Origin: Priestia iocasae
GTDB lineage: Bacteria > Bacillota > Bacilli > Bacillales > Bacillaceae_H
DNA length: 64,000 nt
Assembly (NCBI RefSeq): GCF_016909075.1
Contig: NZ_JAFBFC010000002.1
Coordinates: 62,001 to 126,000, forward strand
Direction of reading: 5' to 3'
Below are positions 1-8,527 of this stretch, one piece after another. The translations under genes were made by a program, and so were the position numbers. The notes under the pieces are model-generated. The model made no database searches. It worked only from the letters and a program-made list of their open reading frames with translations, and had not been told where the DNA came from. How positions within the stretch are numbered: position 1 is the first letter of the stretch; each line of letters begins with the position of its first letter.

Positions 1-476
1 TTCACGTAACCTGTTCGAGTTTCACCTTTATATTGATACCCTACTTTTGTGCCACTGCTCATAACATCCCTAGCACCTTGCATATATTGATCTGCATTAT
101 TATAAGCACCATGGAATTCATTGTTTTTAACTGCATGTTTTTCAAAATGAGACTCTAGTAAATCTCTAGAAGCAAAATTCTTATTAGCAAAGTTACCCGT
201 ACCCTTCCCAACACTCTTCTCTATATACCGAACCCCATCCTTCAACGGAACCGTCTCAAACCCAAATCCCATTTGTGAGTTACCTGCTGTTTGGAACGCA
301 CGAACCCGTACTGGGACTGGGGTATGACCTAACTTGTTAAAGGATTTCTTTACGTAGTCAGTTGCTCCTCGGTACGTTCGTTGAGCTGATTGCTGAAGGG
401 GTTTCATCACGCGCTGGACGGCGTATGTACTCAGTACGTTTCGCATGTCGCTTAGCTTTTGGGAGCCTTTCGCCAC
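1..476 (-). CDS. Orphan LXG toxin C-terminal cassette (partial, runs off the left edge)
   Basis: Reads on the minus strand from a GTG at 476 and stays open past position 1. The GTG has an AGGAG ribosome site seven bases upstream; an in-frame ATG lies at 446. The first ~95 codons repeat the pre-toxin block of the full LXG toxins (VQRVMKPLQQSAQ, then RYIEKSVGKG). After that the sequence is unique and includes SRDLLESHFEKHAV and ends in TGYVK at the edge, so this is a different toxin tip. There is no LXG targeting domain and an in-frame stop lies just upstream, so it cannot be secreted as it stands. I infer a silent cassette that could recombine onto the LXG gene at 1493-3535. I do not recognise the toxin fold. 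Confidence 0.7.
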   Translation of the reverse strand, partial: MAKGSQKLSDMRNVLSTYAVQRVMKPLQQSAQRTYRGATDYVKKSFNKLGHTPVPVRVRAFQTAGNSQMGFGFETVPLKDGVRYIEKSVGKGTGNFANKNFASRDLLESHFEKHAVKNNEFHGAYNNADQYMQGARDVMSSGTKVGYQYKGETRTGYV

Positions 477-494
477 GGCTTTTGCTCCTGCCTC
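195..494 (-). repeat. Pre-toxin block, copy 1
   Basis: About 300 bp nearly identical to 2007-2306, 26839-27134 and 28877-29176. It encodes the segment from GAKAVAKGSQKL to IEKSVGKG that sits just before the variable toxin tip. Beyond 494 the homology to full LXG genes stops abruptly, at the same base as in copy 3. Confidence 0.9.
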
Positions 495-838
495 AAACGT
501 TCAACTTCTCACCCTCCCGTTACAGTAATTTTAATTTTCGTAACGCTTTTTAACGAATAGCGAGTAGTATACGACCGCCTCTAGTAAAAATACAATCCAA
601 TTTTTGTCTACTCTGTTGCGAAACTAGTAACCTTCTTACGTAAGCTACCGTTTATCACCACGAGCTTTGTCATTCTCGTTAGTTTTTGGATGTGGCAGTA
701 TCATAGTCATCTCGCCTAATTATCGTATTATTTTCACAAACCAAGTATTAAAACAAAATGCCTTGATAATACAACCATCATGAGTTATGAATTTCATTAA
801 TGCATCATCTATGTTGACCAAGATCTAAAACTTTAATA
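495..838 (-). pseudogene. Decayed toxin/immunity remnant with the shared cassette junction
   Basis: No intact gene. Bases ~495-790 match ~27135-27470 for most of their length, although the flanking cassettes differ. On the minus strand both copies hold a tail reading HDGC..IK....FNTW, a frame break, then a second tail ending in KN-stop. This looks like the 3' end of an already decayed gene that was duplicated together with the pre-toxin block. The remainder to 838 has no supported feature. Confidence 0.55.
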
Positions 839-873
839 AAAACACCTGTTGCTCAAAAGGCAACCAGGTGCTT
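839..873 (-). terminator. Rho-independent terminator after the ankyrin gene
   Basis: On the minus strand a GCACCTG-GTTGCC / GCAAC-AGGTG stem is followed by a T-run. Similar CACCTG/CACTTG hairpins close the cassettes at 25689-25725 and 27784-27822. Confidence 0.75.
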
Positions 874-960
874 TATTAATGATTCAATTTTTAATCTCAT
901 CTCTAAACTGCTGAGCATATTAATTTCAAAATTCTCAGGCTACGGGTCTACATTAATTTT

Positions 961-1470
961 TTATTCTTTTTCCTCCATCTTCTCCTTTAAATATTCAGCG
1001 ATTTCTGTTTGCCCAAATTGTCTAGCGTATTCATATGCATCCATATTCTTAATATTCTCTCCAGTATATCTAATTGAAATATCTATTCCTTTTTCAACTA
1101 GAAACTCAGCTACTTCTTTATGGCCGCCATAAATAGCTCCAAATAACGGATTTCTTTTTGCTAAGCTCACATCTAATTCTGCACCATTCTCTATTAAATA
1201 CTTTACTATCTCCATATGGCCCTCTCCAGCAGCCACTCTTAAAGAAGAAGCGTCAAAGATATCACCTTTTGTATTAACATCAATTCCTTTATGGACTAGA
1301 TATTCTACTATTCTAAGATGTCCTTTCTTTGCTGCAACATGTAACCACGTACCAAATGGTGTCATTGAATGTAAAGATTCTGGATTATCGTCTATTAAAC
1401 ACTTTACCTCATTAATATCACCAACCTTAATAGCATTTCTTATAGTTTTATTTAAACTTTTTTCATCCAT
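961..1470 (-). CDS. Ankyrin-repeat protein, candidate immunity protein
   Basis: 169 residues built of about four ankyrin repeats (for example LHVAAKKGHLRIVEYLVHKG and LRVAAGEGHMEIVKYLIENG), with no signal peptide. Its ATG follows a clean GGAGG site, and it starts 22 bases after the stop of the LXG toxin, so the two are co-transcribed. Ankyrin proteins occur as cytoplasmic immunity partners of polymorphic nuclease toxins. From position I infer that it binds and blocks the AHH nuclease tip. The ankyrin fold is clear; the immunity role is inference. Confidence 0.8.
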   Translation of the reverse strand: MDEKSLNKTIRNAIKVGDINEVKCLIDDNPESLHSMTPFGTWLHVAAKKGHLRIVEYLVHKGIDVNTKGDIFDASSLRVAAGEGHMEIVKYLIENGAELDVSLAKRNPLFGAIYGGHKEVAEFLVEKGIDISIRYTGENIKNMDAYEYARQFGQTEIAEYLKEKMEEKE

Positions 1471-1492
1471 AATATTACCTCCAATATTCCTG

Positions 1493-3535
1493 CTATCTTG
1501 TACTAGCTATGTCTCCTAAATCTTCAAGCGCTTCAACAATATCATCAAAGTCACCGCCCATTTCTTCAATAGCCTTTAATCGATTAACTACTAACTCTAG
1601 AGCATCAAGACTATGTTGTCCTACTACGGCATTTGGTGCCCAGACAAGGTTTTCTTCCCCAATTATTGGATCTATCCCATAACTTCTTAATATTTCCTGA
1701 CCTTCTCGAACCAGTTCTTGCTGCTTCTGACCAAGACCTTTTTTAAATAGAATATGATGTGCATGAGGATTTATCATAGCAGAAGGTGGGTCACCTATTA
1801 GTCCCCTGAGATACTTACCAAAATCCATTTTAATTAATGATTCATCATACTCTTTAGTAATGCCTAAATCAGACATCTTTTTTCTAATCTCAGACAACTC
1901 ATCTACACTAAAAGTATTATTTTGAATAGCATTTTTAAGCTTATTCATCTTTGTGGCATTGACACTACCAGCCTCGACTATATCATCAAGATAATTGCTT
2001 ACAGTGTTACCCGCACCCTTCCCAACACTCTTCTCTATATACCGAACCCCATCCTTCAACGTAACCGTCTCAAACCCAAATCCCATTTGTGAGTTGCCTA
2101 CTGTTTGGAACACACGAACCCGGACTGGGACTGGGGTATCACCTAACTTGTTGAAGGATTTCTTTACGTAGTCAGCTGCACTTCGGTACGTTCGTTGAGC
2201 TGATTGCTGAAGGGGTTTCATCACGCGCTGGACGGCGTATGTACTGAGTACGTTTCGCATGTCGCTTAGCTTTTGGGAGCCTTTTGCGACGGCTTTTGCT
2301 CCTGCTTCACCTACTTGGCGTGCGTACCTCGATGACAATGCACCTGCTCCGGCGATACCGAGTGATTGGAAGAGGCTTGCTTGGCGCTGTTCATCTGAGA
2401 TGGTGTTGCCAAACATGTCTTTACCCGTCGTATATTCGTATAGACCGTTTGTTAAAACAAGACCGTAGAGTCCTTTTTCCGCTTTGCCTAAAATGTTGAA
2501 TCCTTGCGTGGTTTTATAGGCATCTAGCGCATGGTTGGCAGCATTGACTCCTTTTGCCGTTGAATAAATGGCTTTTCCACCTTTAAAGGCTCGTCCGGCC
2601 CAGCCGATGATTGGAATGAAACCGGCTGCAGCCATTGCGCCTGCGGTGGTGCGTTGGGATGTAGAAAGTTTTGCACCTGTGATAGGATCGATGCCTTCGG
2701 TTGCTCTTTTATAATCATAATATCCGGTGATCTCTCCTGTAAAGGTGGTGACCGCATCCCATGATTTTTCGTACCACGGCTTGTTCGCTTCGATCTCGGC
2801 TTGTTTTTCAAGCTCGTAGACGTCTTTTTCTTGCTTTTTGTAGTCAACGTACTGTAGAGACTGTTCATGAAGCGCTTTTTGCACGCTGTAGAGCTCACTT
2901 GCTTTGTACGCTTGTTCGTCGAATGCCATTTGATAGGTGGTGCCGCCTTGACTTGACTCTTGTAGCAAGCTTTGAACGTGCGCTTGAAGCACCATAAAAA
3001 GCGGTTCAAGTCCCGTGTACTCTGCCACCCAATTCGCATCTAGCTGCTCGACCGCTTCTACCGTTTCACGTCGCTTTTTCTCCGCGTGATCCATCTGCTC
3101 GTCAAACGCTTCTTTTGAAAACACCGAAAGCGGGACGAGGTCTGAAATCGAGTGAAAAATCCCTTGCAGCGCTTCATGCTGCTGAGCGACCATGTCTTTG
3201 CTTCGCTGTAACGAGTTCGTGACATCTTGTTCCACAAACGGCACCGTTACAACCGTATTCCCTGAAAGGTTTGCTTGATCTGCTTGCTCGTCCATATTTT
3301 GAAAAAAGTGCTTGTAGTTGCCGATGACATCTTGCCATAACGTCACCACATCCACATGACGGCGATAAAAGGCTTTAATGTTGTCCGCACCCTGTCCTTG
3401 AAAGTCATCTCCCAAGTCCGCCATCCCTTGAAGAGTTTGTTTTAATGTAGATAATTGTTGTTCGAGTTCTTCATATGCGTTCACTCGTTCCTTCGCTGCG
3501 CTCATTAATGTAGAAGATTCATAGATTTTCTCCAT
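1493..3535 (-). CDS. LXG-domain polymorphic toxin with AHH nuclease C-terminus
   Basis: 680 residues. Residues 1-~205 are the helical LXG module that directs type VII (ESX/Yuk) secretion. Around 270-340 lies a glycine/alanine-rich hydrophobic pre-toxin segment (TTAGAMAAAGFIPIIGWAG). About 410-505 is the pre-toxin block shared with the other cassettes. The tip (~506-680) carries the NPHAHH motif near residue 592, the signature of AHH-clade HNH/Endo VII nucleases, so DNA or RNA cleavage is expected. It is ~90% alike to the LXG protein at 28475-30403 up to the tip and then differs completely. No small LXG-partner genes precede it. The ankyrin gene follows directly. Confidence 0.9.
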   Translation of the reverse strand: MEKIYESSTLMSAAKERVNAYEELEQQLSTLKQTLQGMADLGDDFQGQGADNIKAFYRRHVDVVTLWQDVIGNYKHFFQNMDEQADQANLSGNTVVTVPFVEQDVTNSLQRSKDMVAQQHEALQGIFHSISDLVPLSVFSKEAFDEQMDHAEKKRRETVEAVEQLDANWVAEYTGLEPLFMVLQAHVQSLLQESSQGGTTYQMAFDEQAYKASELYSVQKALHEQSLQYVDYKKQEKDVYELEKQAEIEANKPWYEKSWDAVTTFTGEITGYYDYKRATEGIDPITGAKLSTSQRTTAGAMAAAGFIPIIGWAGRAFKGGKAIYSTAKGVNAANHALDAYKTTQGFNILGKAEKGLYGLVLTNGLYEYTTGKDMFGNTISDEQRQASLFQSLGIAGAGALSSRYARQVGEAGAKAVAKGSQKLSDMRNVLSTYAVQRVMKPLQQSAQRTYRSAADYVKKSFNKLGDTPVPVRVRVFQTVGNSQMGFGFETVTLKDGVRYIEKSVGKGAGNTVSNYLDDIVEAGSVNATKMNKLKNAIQNNTFSVDELSEIRKKMSDLGITKEYDESLIKMDFGKYLRGLIGDPPSAMINPHAHHILFKKGLGQKQQELVREGQEILRSYGIDPIIGEENLVWAPNAVVGQHSLDALELVVNRLKAIEEMGGDFDDIVEALEDLGDIASTR
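2007..2306 (-). repeat. Pre-toxin block, copy 2
   Basis: The same ~300-bp block as 195-494, here inside an intact LXG gene. Identity with 28475-30403 continues upstream through the LXG domain, so the block marks the border between constant and variable parts. Confidence 0.9.
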
Positions 3536-3640
3536 GTCACGCCCTCTTTTATATGAATTGTATGAAATGACACTTTACATATTTTAGTATAAAAGTGACA
3601 GAGATCGAGCTATATAGGATTTTTTTCCTTTTTTCAACTG
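3536..3640 (-). promoter_or_regulatory. Conserved 5' leader of LXG gene 1
   Basis: The ~90 bases upstream of the ATG are nearly identical to 30404-30500 upstream of the second LXG gene. Both contain GAGGGCGTGAC just before the ATG and a TATACT hexamer that could be a -10. I see no convincing -35, so the promoter is tentative. The conservation implies common regulation or recent duplication. Confidence 0.5.
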
Positions 3641-3696
3641 AGAAAGAAGACGGTCACTAGACCAAAAGACTTATCATCCACGCATTCTCCACAACC

Positions 3697-3728
3697 AAAA
3701 AAGGCCATGTTTATAAACATGACCTTTC
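3697..3728 (-). terminator. Terminator of the ten-gene biosynthetic operon
   Basis: AAAGGTCATG / CATGGCCTTT stem followed by T residues on the minus strand, 30 bases after the stop of the last operon gene. Confidence 0.8.
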
Positions 3729-3757
3729 TGATAAACAAGATGCTAGAAAGGAGCCAA

Positions 3758-4732
3758 TTACTCACTCATATTTAATAGAATTTTACCTGTATAACGTCTA
3801 CTTTCCATTAAACGATGGGCTTCTGCTGCTTCACTCAATGGAAACTCTGCGCCTACATTGATTTTCACACTGCCATTTGCTAGATAACTTAAAATATCTT
3901 GAGAGATCTCTTTTAATAAATGCGGCTTCTTTTTACGAGTCGTTCCTAAGCTAAATCCTAGAACGGAGCGACAGCTTGCATGCAACTGATTCGTTTTAAA
4001 TGCGCCTGCCTCTCCTCCTGTGTTGCCAAAATGAACGAGTCGTCCATAAGGAGCTAAACAATTCATGCTTTCTTCGGCTATTTTGCCTGAAATCGAGTCA
4101 AGAATAAGATCTGCTCCTTCTCCTTCTGTAAGCTCCTGTACTTTTTCGGTAAAGTGGTCATATGTACATACGTCACTTGCTCCTGCTTCAAGAACCGTTG
4201 AGAACTTACTTTCATCTCCAACTGTACCGATTATTTTTCCCGCACCCAATTGTTTAGCAAATTGAATAGCGGTTGTCCCTACACCACCAGCGGCTGAATG
4301 AATTAACACGGTGTCACCGCGTTCGATTCTGCCAATATCTTTAATTAATTTATAAGATAAAAAAGAAACAATAGGACTAGCAGCGGCTGTTGTCATATCG
4401 ATTTCGTCTGGTAAAGCATACGTTAGTTCCTCTTTGGCAATGACATACTGTGCGTACGATCCGTTTTTAGGAAATGCCATGACTCTTTGTCCAACGTTTA
4501 ACTCTTTTACACCTGGTCCTATTTGTTCAATAACACCAGCTGCATCTAACCCTAAGAGTAAGGGGAAATTCCCTTTTGCTTTCTTGCCCGTACGATTTTT
4601 AATGTCCGCATAATTGACGCTTGCTTTTTCGACACGAATGAGAACCTCTCCCTCAGCGGGTACAGGAACGTCCATACTTTTATATTGAAGTACTTCGGGT
4701 CCTCCGAAGCTTTCTAGTATAATGGCTTTCAT
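3758..4732 (-). CDS. MDR-family NADPH:quinone oxidoreductase-like protein
   Basis: 324 residues, the normal length for zinc-independent medium-chain reductases (QOR/crotonyl reductase group). The GroES-like N-terminus (MKAIILESFGGPEVL) is followed by the Rossmann loop AAGGVGTTAIQFAKQLGAG. No structural or catalytic zinc cysteines are visible. The family reduces quinones, enones or enoyl groups with NADPH. It is the last gene of the operon, 38 bases after the MFS gene. It could reduce an unsaturated intermediate such as an aconitate-like product or protect the host, but this is inference. Substrate unknown. Confidence 0.85.
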   Translation of the reverse strand: MKAIILESFGGPEVLQYKSMDVPVPAEGEVLIRVEKASVNYADIKNRTGKKAKGNFPLLLGLDAAGVIEQIGPGVKELNVGQRVMAFPKNGSYAQYVIAKEELTYALPDEIDMTTAAASPIVSFLSYKLIKDIGRIERGDTVLIHSAAGGVGTTAIQFAKQLGAGKIIGTVGDESKFSTVLEAGASDVCTYDHFTEKVQELTEGEGADLILDSISGKIAEESMNCLAPYGRLVHFGNTGGEAGAFKTNQLHASCRSVLGFSLGTTRKKKPHLLKEISQDILSYLANGSVKINVGAEFPLSEAAEAHRLMESRRYTGKILLNMSE

Positions 4733-4770
4733 TTGAATAACCTACCTTTCTCGCTTTTTCAGATCGATAC

Positions 4771-6057
4771 TTAATTGACGTTTACGTTGTATGTCTGTTC
4801 ATGTATGCTTCTTCTTTCGTAAATGGCTGGAATGATTGAATAGAATAGTAGTAACGCAATGATTCCTGATAGCCATACAAAGAGGCTTACATAAAGAGTA
4901 GGAAGAACACTCGCAATGTATATACCTAACGTTCCAATTAACGAGCTACCTTTCATCGCGATTCGATTCATCGCTAAATACGAGCTTCGTAAATGATCTG
5001 GGATAATATCACCTAGATAGGATTGATGGATTGGAAATGCGATCACTTCACCGATAACAGCAAAAACCATCATGCTAATCAAAATCCACGGGCTATCGCT
5101 GTAAGAAAGGACGCCGTATCCAATCACATAAAGAGCAAATCCAAAAAACAGAATTGATTTCTCATTATACTTTCGAATAAACCAGGTAGCGATAACGGAA
5201 AAGAGCACAACGCATATCGTGTTTTCAGCTCTTAAAATCCCTAACAATTCAATTCCATCCATCTTCCATTGAAAAGGATGCAGCACACGTTCACTAATAT
5301 CACGTTCCAACCTTATCGATATAAAGTTTGTAAGATGGGCTTCTAGTGAAAACAACAACGTAGACGATAAAACAAATAGAATAAAAATCCGATCTCGTAC
5401 TACTTCTTTGTAATTCTGTAACAATCCTTTTACTTCATTTAATTTTTTATTGCCGTCTCCGTTTTTAGCTGCCCCTTCTTTTGGAAAGTACGTTTCCGTA
5501 ATAAAAAAGAGCGTAATGAGGGTAGACACGATACTCGCTATACTTAAAATGACAAATAAGACAAACAAGTAATCGCTAAAGAAGAGTGCACCAATCGTTC
5601 CACCTAAAGCAATCGAAAGGTTTGAAATCCAATACATCACACTGTACATGTATTTGCGTTCTTCTGATGTTGAGACATCTAATAGCATCGCTTCTGATGC
5701 CGGACTATAGAGGCCCGAGCAAACATTGTTCACCATAAAAAAGAGAAGCGTGACATAAGGCCAATCAAACCACGGTGAGTTTGAGAGTGCAAACATGATG
5801 AATGTTACGACTCGTAACGCGTCCGCTATGACCATCACTTTTTTTCTACCGACTTTATCGGCAATACTTCCTCCGAAAATACTCGCAATAAAATTAATGA
5901 TGACGGCAATCGATAGAAAAACACTTGTAGCGATTGGTCCAATGGTTTTCACAAAATAAATAGCCATAAAAGGAAAAATCATATTCGTTGTCAAGGTGGT
6001 TAAAAAAATCGTGACTAACCTAAACCTAATGTTTGGATGCAATTGAAAGAAGTACAT
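4771..6057 (-). CDS. MFS transporter, likely product exporter
   Basis: 428 residues with about twelve hydrophobic segments and the MFS loop motif GGSIADKVGRKK after helix 2. A central cytoplasmic loop rich in Lys/Asn/Glu separates the halves. It lies between two ATP-grasp ligases and a reductase. Ligase + MFS pairs such as BacD/BacE of bacilysin make and export dipeptides, so I infer export and self-protection for the operon product. Confidence 0.85.
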   Translation of the reverse strand: MYFFQLHPNIRFRLVTIFLTTLTTNMIFPFMAIYFVKTIGPIATSVFLSIAVIINFIASIFGGSIADKVGRKKVMVIADALRVVTFIMFALSNSPWFDWPYVTLLFFMVNNVCSGLYSPASEAMLLDVSTSEERKYMYSVMYWISNLSIALGGTIGALFFSDYLFVLFVILSIASIVSTLITLFFITETYFPKEGAAKNGDGNKKLNEVKGLLQNYKEVVRDRIFILFVLSSTLLFSLEAHLTNFISIRLERDISERVLHPFQWKMDGIELLGILRAENTICVVLFSVIATWFIRKYNEKSILFFGFALYVIGYGVLSYSDSPWILISMMVFAVIGEVIAFPIHQSYLGDIIPDHLRSSYLAMNRIAMKGSSLIGTLGIYIASVLPTLYVSLFVWLSGIIALLLFYSIIPAIYERRSIHEQTYNVNVN

Positions 6058-6091
6058 AATTCACCTAATATCCTTTATGATTTAGAAACGA

Positions 6092-7285
6092 CTACAGTTC
6101 CCATTCACTGTTTTGCTCAAACCAAGCAGACAGTTGGTCAAATCGGTCCATGATCTCTTCTTTGCTTCGACCTTCCACAACCATAGAAGCAACAGAATCA
6201 ACACTTGAAGAAGAACCTGTAAACACCGTTCCTTCAATTCCCTCTTTTATATAGCAATCTAGCACCCATTCAAACGGAATATCTTGATTCAAGGAAAGCA
6301 ATTTCCCCTTTTTCGGTGGAAGAATGATCCACCCTCCTAATAACGCTTTCTTTGGCTGGATATCAATAGCCGCCCCGCATTGTGCTCTAATCGACTCACT
6401 TAAAATATCAACGCCTTTTGTGAGCTCTAAGCACTCTGGAACCATTCCTCCTCCGACTCGAGATGCAATTTCACAAAGCACAATGTCATCGGTTGGCGTG
6501 TGAAAAAATTCCGCATGAAAAGCAATCGCATGCTCTGGAGTAGGTAAATGAGATAAGACCGTTAACGTTTCTGCATTTAACCGCTCAAACATAGGGTCGT
6601 CTTCTGTTAACATGATCGACGCAAGGTATTTTTCGTCTTGAAACGCTAAGCAGCCATTTACATAAATCGATGGATGAGAGAATAATAACCTTCCATTCTC
6701 GTATAAACCGTCTACGTGATACATCTCTCCAACGATTAAGGTTTCAGCCATTAAGTCATGACCAATTCCCTTTTTCAACAGTTCGTCATAAGCAGATTGA
6801 CCTCTAATAATTTGAACACCAACAGAACCGGCTCCATCAATAGGCTTAATAACAAATGGGAAGCCAAATTCCTCTTGAAACTTCATTAAATCAAACACGT
6901 GTCGAATTCGTTTGAACGCAGGCGTTTTAACGACAGATTGTAGCCTTTTTTTCATTTCATACTTATCTCGAAATAAAATCGCGCTCTCACTACTTTGTCC
7001 CGTAACCCCTAAATAATCACGAATATAGCCCGCTTTCACCAAATCAAATTCATGAGTTGCGACTACTTTATCAATCTTCTCTTGTTGATGAAGCTGAACA
7101 ATATACGAGTAGATGGAATCATTATGTTCAAAGTCTTCAAAGCCGACTGTATGGGTAAACATTTCTTTGTAGGCATCAACATGCTTATCTTTTGTAAGGA
7201 AAATCGGTTCTACTTCTAAATCGCCGAGTGCTCTTTCATAATTTACTCGCTTCGGAGAAAACTGATTAATTATGACGGTTCTCAT
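6092..7285 (-). CDS. ATP-grasp carboxylate-amine ligase A
   Basis: 397 residues from the ATG at 7285, chosen because GGGGAGG lies eight bases before it; an upstream ATG at 7312 has no site. The ATP-grasp core is visible: the lysine strand FPFVIKPIDGAGSVGV, the adenine-site region MAETLIVGEMYHVDGL, and the metal-binding HTPTDDIVLCEIASRVGGG (E..SR.GG). The family joins a carboxylate to an amine through an acyl phosphate, as in L-amino-acid ligases. It is a paralogue of the next gene upstream (7321-8511), with the same order of motifs and length but strong divergence. It probably adds one amino acid or amine to the pathway acid. Confidence 0.85.
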   Translation of the reverse strand: MRTVIINQFSPKRVNYERALGDLEVEPIFLTKDKHVDAYKEMFTHTVGFEDFEHNDSIYSYIVQLHQQEKIDKVVATHEFDLVKAGYIRDYLGVTGQSSESAILFRDKYEMKKRLQSVVKTPAFKRIRHVFDLMKFQEEFGFPFVIKPIDGAGSVGVQIIRGQSAYDELLKKGIGHDLMAETLIVGEMYHVDGLYENGRLLFSHPSIYVNGCLAFQDEKYLASIMLTEDDPMFERLNAETLTVLSHLPTPEHAIAFHAEFFHTPTDDIVLCEIASRVGGGMVPECLELTKGVDILSESIRAQCGAAIDIQPKKALLGGWIILPPKKGKLLSLNQDIPFEWVLDCYIKEGIEGTVFTGSSSSVDSVASMVVEGRSKEEIMDRFDQLSAWFEQNSEWEL

Positions 7286-7320
7286 TGCGTATTCCTCCCC
7301 TGTTCGCATCATTCTCTCTT

Positions 7321-8511
7321 TTACTTTTCAAGCCATTTCGTTTGTTGATCAAACCATTCAGCTAAGGATTCAATTCGCTGTTTTACTTCTTGTTCATCTT
7401 TTCCTTTTACTAAAAAGGTCGCAATGTTATCTAGGCTACTACCGGCTCCTCCATATCGGTCACCTGCACGAGCGTAGATTTCATATTGAGTGACCCACTC
7501 TTCGTTGCATTCAGAAGGAAGCTCTAAAAGCAGCCCCTTTTTCGCAGGTACTAAAAGAAAGCCACTATGAACGAGAGGCGCATGCAGCGCTCTTGGTAAC
7601 GAGACATCTATTCCACATTGGGCTTGGACACTGACTTTTGTTAAATCGATGTCAAAGGCTTGCTGAATCGTTTCTGCGATGTATCCTCCACCTCGTCGAC
7701 ATGCAATCTCACAAAAAACGAGTTGCTCGTCTGGCGTCACAAACACTTCTGCATGATAAGCGATATGTTCTGGTGTCGGTAAGGCATGCAGCACTTGCTT
7801 CACAAAGGCATTCAACTTCATGGTTAAGAGATTCTCTGCATCTAACAAATAGCTTCCATTAAATGTGCCCGCTTGATGTGATAAGCAGCCGTTCATGTAT
7901 TTAGACGGCCAGCTGAATGCCACCTCACCATTTATAAAAAGGCCATCGATATGATACATGTCACCTTCGATAAATGCTTCCACTTCTAAGTTTGTAAGGT
8001 TGGTTTTACGAACGAATTCGTATAGCTGATCGTCATGATCAATTTTTGTGACGCCCTCTGACCCAGAACCGTCAATGGGCTTCACAATAATCGGAAACCC
8101 ATTATTTTGCACAAATTCATACAAATCAATGGCCGAGTCAATTTCTCTATATGTCGGGACGGCGATGTTTGTTTTTTCTAGGATGTTCTTCATGACTACT
8201 TTGTTTCGAAAAGCAAGCGCACTTTCTGAGCTTTGACCTTTAATGCCAACAAAGTCTCTAATTTTGGCAGCTCGATAAATATCGTACTCTGACGTTGCTA
8301 CGATCGTGTGATAGTGGTGCTTTTCATGTAACTGAGCCGCTTTTAACTCAATACATCCGTTCACCTCATAGTCCTCATATCCTTCTACAAAAGCGGCTTG
8401 TACATTGGGCGCTCTCTTTGAAGTGGTGAGAACGAGTAGCTCCTCCTCTAACGGCTCTAGCCATGAATGAAAAGGATAAGGAGCGTTTCGATTTAAAATT
8501 AAAATACTCAT
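7321..8511 (-). CDS. ATP-grasp carboxylate-amine ligase B
   Basis: 396 residues. Motifs match ligase A: FPIIVKPIDGSGSEGV, VEAFIEGDMYHIDGLFINGE and FCEIACRRGGGYIAE. Both open with an unusual Rossmann-like strand ending in NRNAP or NQFSPKR instead of a glycine loop. A GGGGG site precedes the ATG. Two successive ATP-grasp enzymes suggest two amide bonds, or one bond and a related activation, on a di- or tricarboxylate made by the upstream enzymes. Substrates cannot be read from sequence. Confidence 0.85.
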   Translation of the reverse strand: MSILILNRNAPYPFHSWLEPLEEELLVLTTSKRAPNVQAAFVEGYEDYEVNGCIELKAAQLHEKHHYHTIVATSEYDIYRAAKIRDFVGIKGQSSESALAFRNKVVMKNILEKTNIAVPTYREIDSAIDLYEFVQNNGFPIIVKPIDGSGSEGVTKIDHDDQLYEFVRKTNLTNLEVEAFIEGDMYHIDGLFINGEVAFSWPSKYMNGCLSHQAGTFNGSYLLDAENLLTMKLNAFVKQVLHALPTPEHIAYHAEVFVTPDEQLVFCEIACRRGGGYIAETIQQAFDIDLTKVSVQAQCGIDVSLPRALHAPLVHSGFLLVPAKKGLLLELPSECNEEWVTQYEIYARAGDRYGGAGSSLDNIATFLVKGKDEQEVKQRIESLAEWFDQQTKWLEK

Positions 8512-8527
8512 CGTTTACGTTTCCCCC

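Noticed and set aside
720-797. 25-codon frame beginning MKFITHDGC, with a similar frame at 27380-27457
   Set aside because: Conserved in both places but without ribosome sites; better explained as the tail of a decayed gene inside a duplicated block than as a micropeptide.
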